Origin: Acanthaster planci
Lineage: Eukaryota > Echinodermata > Asteroidea > Valvatida > Acanthasteridae
NCBI RefSeq assembly: GCF_001949145.1
Contig: NW_019091512.1
Coordinates: 403,271-429,724, forward strand
Reading direction: 5' to 3'
DNA length: 26,454 nt
Part shown: one piece after another, positions 25,144-26,454 of the stretch
Layout of the letters: each line of letters opens with the position of its first letter
How positions within the stretch are numbered: the stretch's first letter is position 1
Made by a program: the position numbers and the translations under genes
Notes under the pieces: model-generated
Told to the model about the DNA's origin: nothing
The model's database searches: none
What the model saw: the letters and a program-made list of their open reading frames with translations, nothing else

Positions 25144-25910
25144 AGTGCATGTGCTGGTACAATGTACAAATAAGGATATGGAATATACTGTACACTGTGT
25201 ACATGTACATGATTCTGATGAAAGTGTGTGGTGTAATTGGTAATGTAGTACTTAGATGTACACTGTACATGTGACCATTGGATGATGCATCATCAACAGG
25301 TAGTGTGTCACAAATTGGTAATGTATTACAAATTGACTGACAGTGTCGACAGTAAAATTTGTTACCAATGATGTACCGGTACCCCTGTTCCGCAGAAGTT
25401 TTTATTTAAAAACTCTTACTGATAAATTACATTTACATGTATCAGCTAACGTACCGTATCAAAAAGTGACGCATAATGGATCACTCTGGGGGGAAAGCTT
25501 TATAGAGAATTATTTTTGTCTAATAAGGCATTGTTTGTGTCATGCAAAAAGCATGGGCAGCGCAGCTTTAAAGTCCTCCTTTGCATTGCCACAGATGTTT
25601 ACTCTGGTTCATGTATATGTATACTTGAATGAAACAAACTGTTAGTAATATGGATTTCCTTCCCCCCATGAAGCTTGGGGCGGAAATGTTTCTTTGCATG
25701 GCTAAATTTTTGTTATTTGTTTGGTATTATTTTTTTTGCAAGCTCTCAGACAAGCACTGACCATACAGTGTTTATCAAGATACACGTTGGGTAAGGGCAA
25801 AACATGTTATATAAATTTACATCTCCCCAATGCAAAAAGACATCTTGAAAATAGTTCATGGTACTTGCTGCTTCACCTGACTCGGACCAGCCAGCCAACC
25901 ACAGCAAGTT

Positions 25911-25967
25911 CAGTGGTCAAGATGTCTGCACTATAAGCGGGAGGTCATGGGTTCGGGTCTCACCCGA
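25911..25967 (+). other. tRNA-derived head of SINE unit 1
   Basis: It has a B-box-like gggttcgggtctc (about 25949-25961). The A-box area is shortened (gtggtcaagatg) relative to unit 2, so internal promoter strength is doubtful. It is not a functional tRNA: no cloverleaf could be drawn. Confidence 0.55.
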
Positions 25968-26160
25968 GTAAGCTTGCGAACTTTTTTGCAAGCTCTCGGA
26001 CAAGCACTGAGCATACGGTGTTTATCAATATATATGTTGGGTAAGGGCAAAACCTGTTATATAAATAAACATCTCCTCAACGTAAAAAATACATCTTGAA
26101 AATTGTTCACGGTACCCGCTGTTCACTTGACTTGGACCGGCCAGCCAACCACGGCAAGTT

Positions 26161-26224
26161 CGGTGGTCGCGTGGTTAAGACATCTGCACTAGTAAGCAAG
26201 AGGTCATGGGTTGGAGTCCCAGCG
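26161..26224 (+). other. tRNA-derived head of SINE unit 2
   Basis: The A-box-like tggtcgcgtggttaaga (26164-26180) and B-box-like gggttggagtccc (26208-26220) are spaced as in tRNA-derived SINEs. The parent may be a tRNA with a taagac D-arm; the amino acid is not assigned. Confidence 0.62.
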
Positions 26225-26454
26225 GAGTAAGCTTGTGAATTTTTTGCAAGCTCTCGGACAAGCACTGAGCATGCATGTACAGTGTTTATCAAGATATACG
26301 TTGGGAAAGGGCAAAACCTGTTATATAAATTAACATCTCCCCAGTGCAAAAAATACATCTTAAAAAATCTCATAAAGCAGTTAACCAGTATCATCCTAGT
26401 ACCTGATACCATTGTTAAGTAGTACCTGTACATTGTAATTGTGGTCATAGCAAT

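Larger units (their letters stand above)
22641..25730. other. Gene-poor stretch right of the GPCR
   Basis: No exon with vertebrate-like coding similarity was recognised on either strand; open frames here are short and compositionally non-coding. The stretch is AT-rich, with many tacatgta words (for example 23279-23290 and 25198-25210). It carries two diverged duplications listed below. It is probably the continuing MMS22L intron or intergenic DNA. Confidence 0.5.
25738..26370 (+). repeat. Tandem array of a SINE-like unit (two full units of about 250-258 bp and a partial third)
   Basis: The units start at gcaagctctc at 25738, 25988 and 26246. Each has gacaagcactga, a gtgtttatca stretch, gggcaaaac and gttatataaat before an acatct end. 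Units 1 and 2 then carry a tRNA-like head with pol III boxes; unit 3 stops without one near 26370. Read from head to tail, the array is head-body repeated, as for a tRNA-derived SINE duplicated in tandem. The tatataaat tail recalls V/Deu-type SINE ends (inference). Confidence 0.75.

Noticed and set aside
26107-26448. 113-codon minus-strand frame at the right edge
   Set aside because: It is the translated reverse of the SINE head and body, not a gene.

Overview
This is a window of animal nuclear DNA. Genes are split into small exons with GT...AG introns, intergenic and intronic DNA is AT-rich, and remnants of small transposons lie in the introns. The words tacatgta and taggccta recur. Protein similarity, intron density and repeat style point to a marine invertebrate deuterostome, perhaps an echinoderm, hemichordate or cephalochordate. 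The species cannot be fixed from the sequence alone.

Left part (about 311-5321, minus strand): the first nine coding exons of a CEP162 (KIAA1009/QN1) orthologue, a centriole and transition-zone protein that binds microtubules. The exons join in phase and carry the conserved N-terminal blocks of the vertebrate protein. The coiled-coil C-terminal part lies beyond position 1.

Middle (6188-20371, plus strand): 24 consecutive coding exons of an MMS22L orthologue, which partners TONSL in loading RAD51 at damaged replication forks. All junction phases agree, giving 883 codons that track the vertebrate protein from its N-terminus to roughly its last third. The remaining exons are not in the window. 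CEP162 and MMS22L are head to head, with start codons 866 bp apart, so they probably share a promoter region near 5900-6187.

Right part (20372-26454): an uninterrupted 334-codon rhodopsin-type GPCR on the minus strand (21170-22174). If MMS22L continues past the right edge, this receptor is nested antisense inside a very large MMS22L intron. Its downstream flank (20651-21094) has a diverged second copy at 24692-25143. The window ends in a tandem array of a tRNA-derived, SINE-like repeat (25738-26370).

Several introns hold foldback elements: a 511-bp element with perfect 20-bp inverted ends (9966-10476), a 113-bp element (8504-8616), one of about 200 bp (18802-19003), and a hairpin cluster with a hammerhead-like core (17269-17374). 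No operon, CRISPR, phage or bacterial feature was seen. I did not find a convincing new biological system. The gene pair, the nested receptor and the repeats are the points worth checking.
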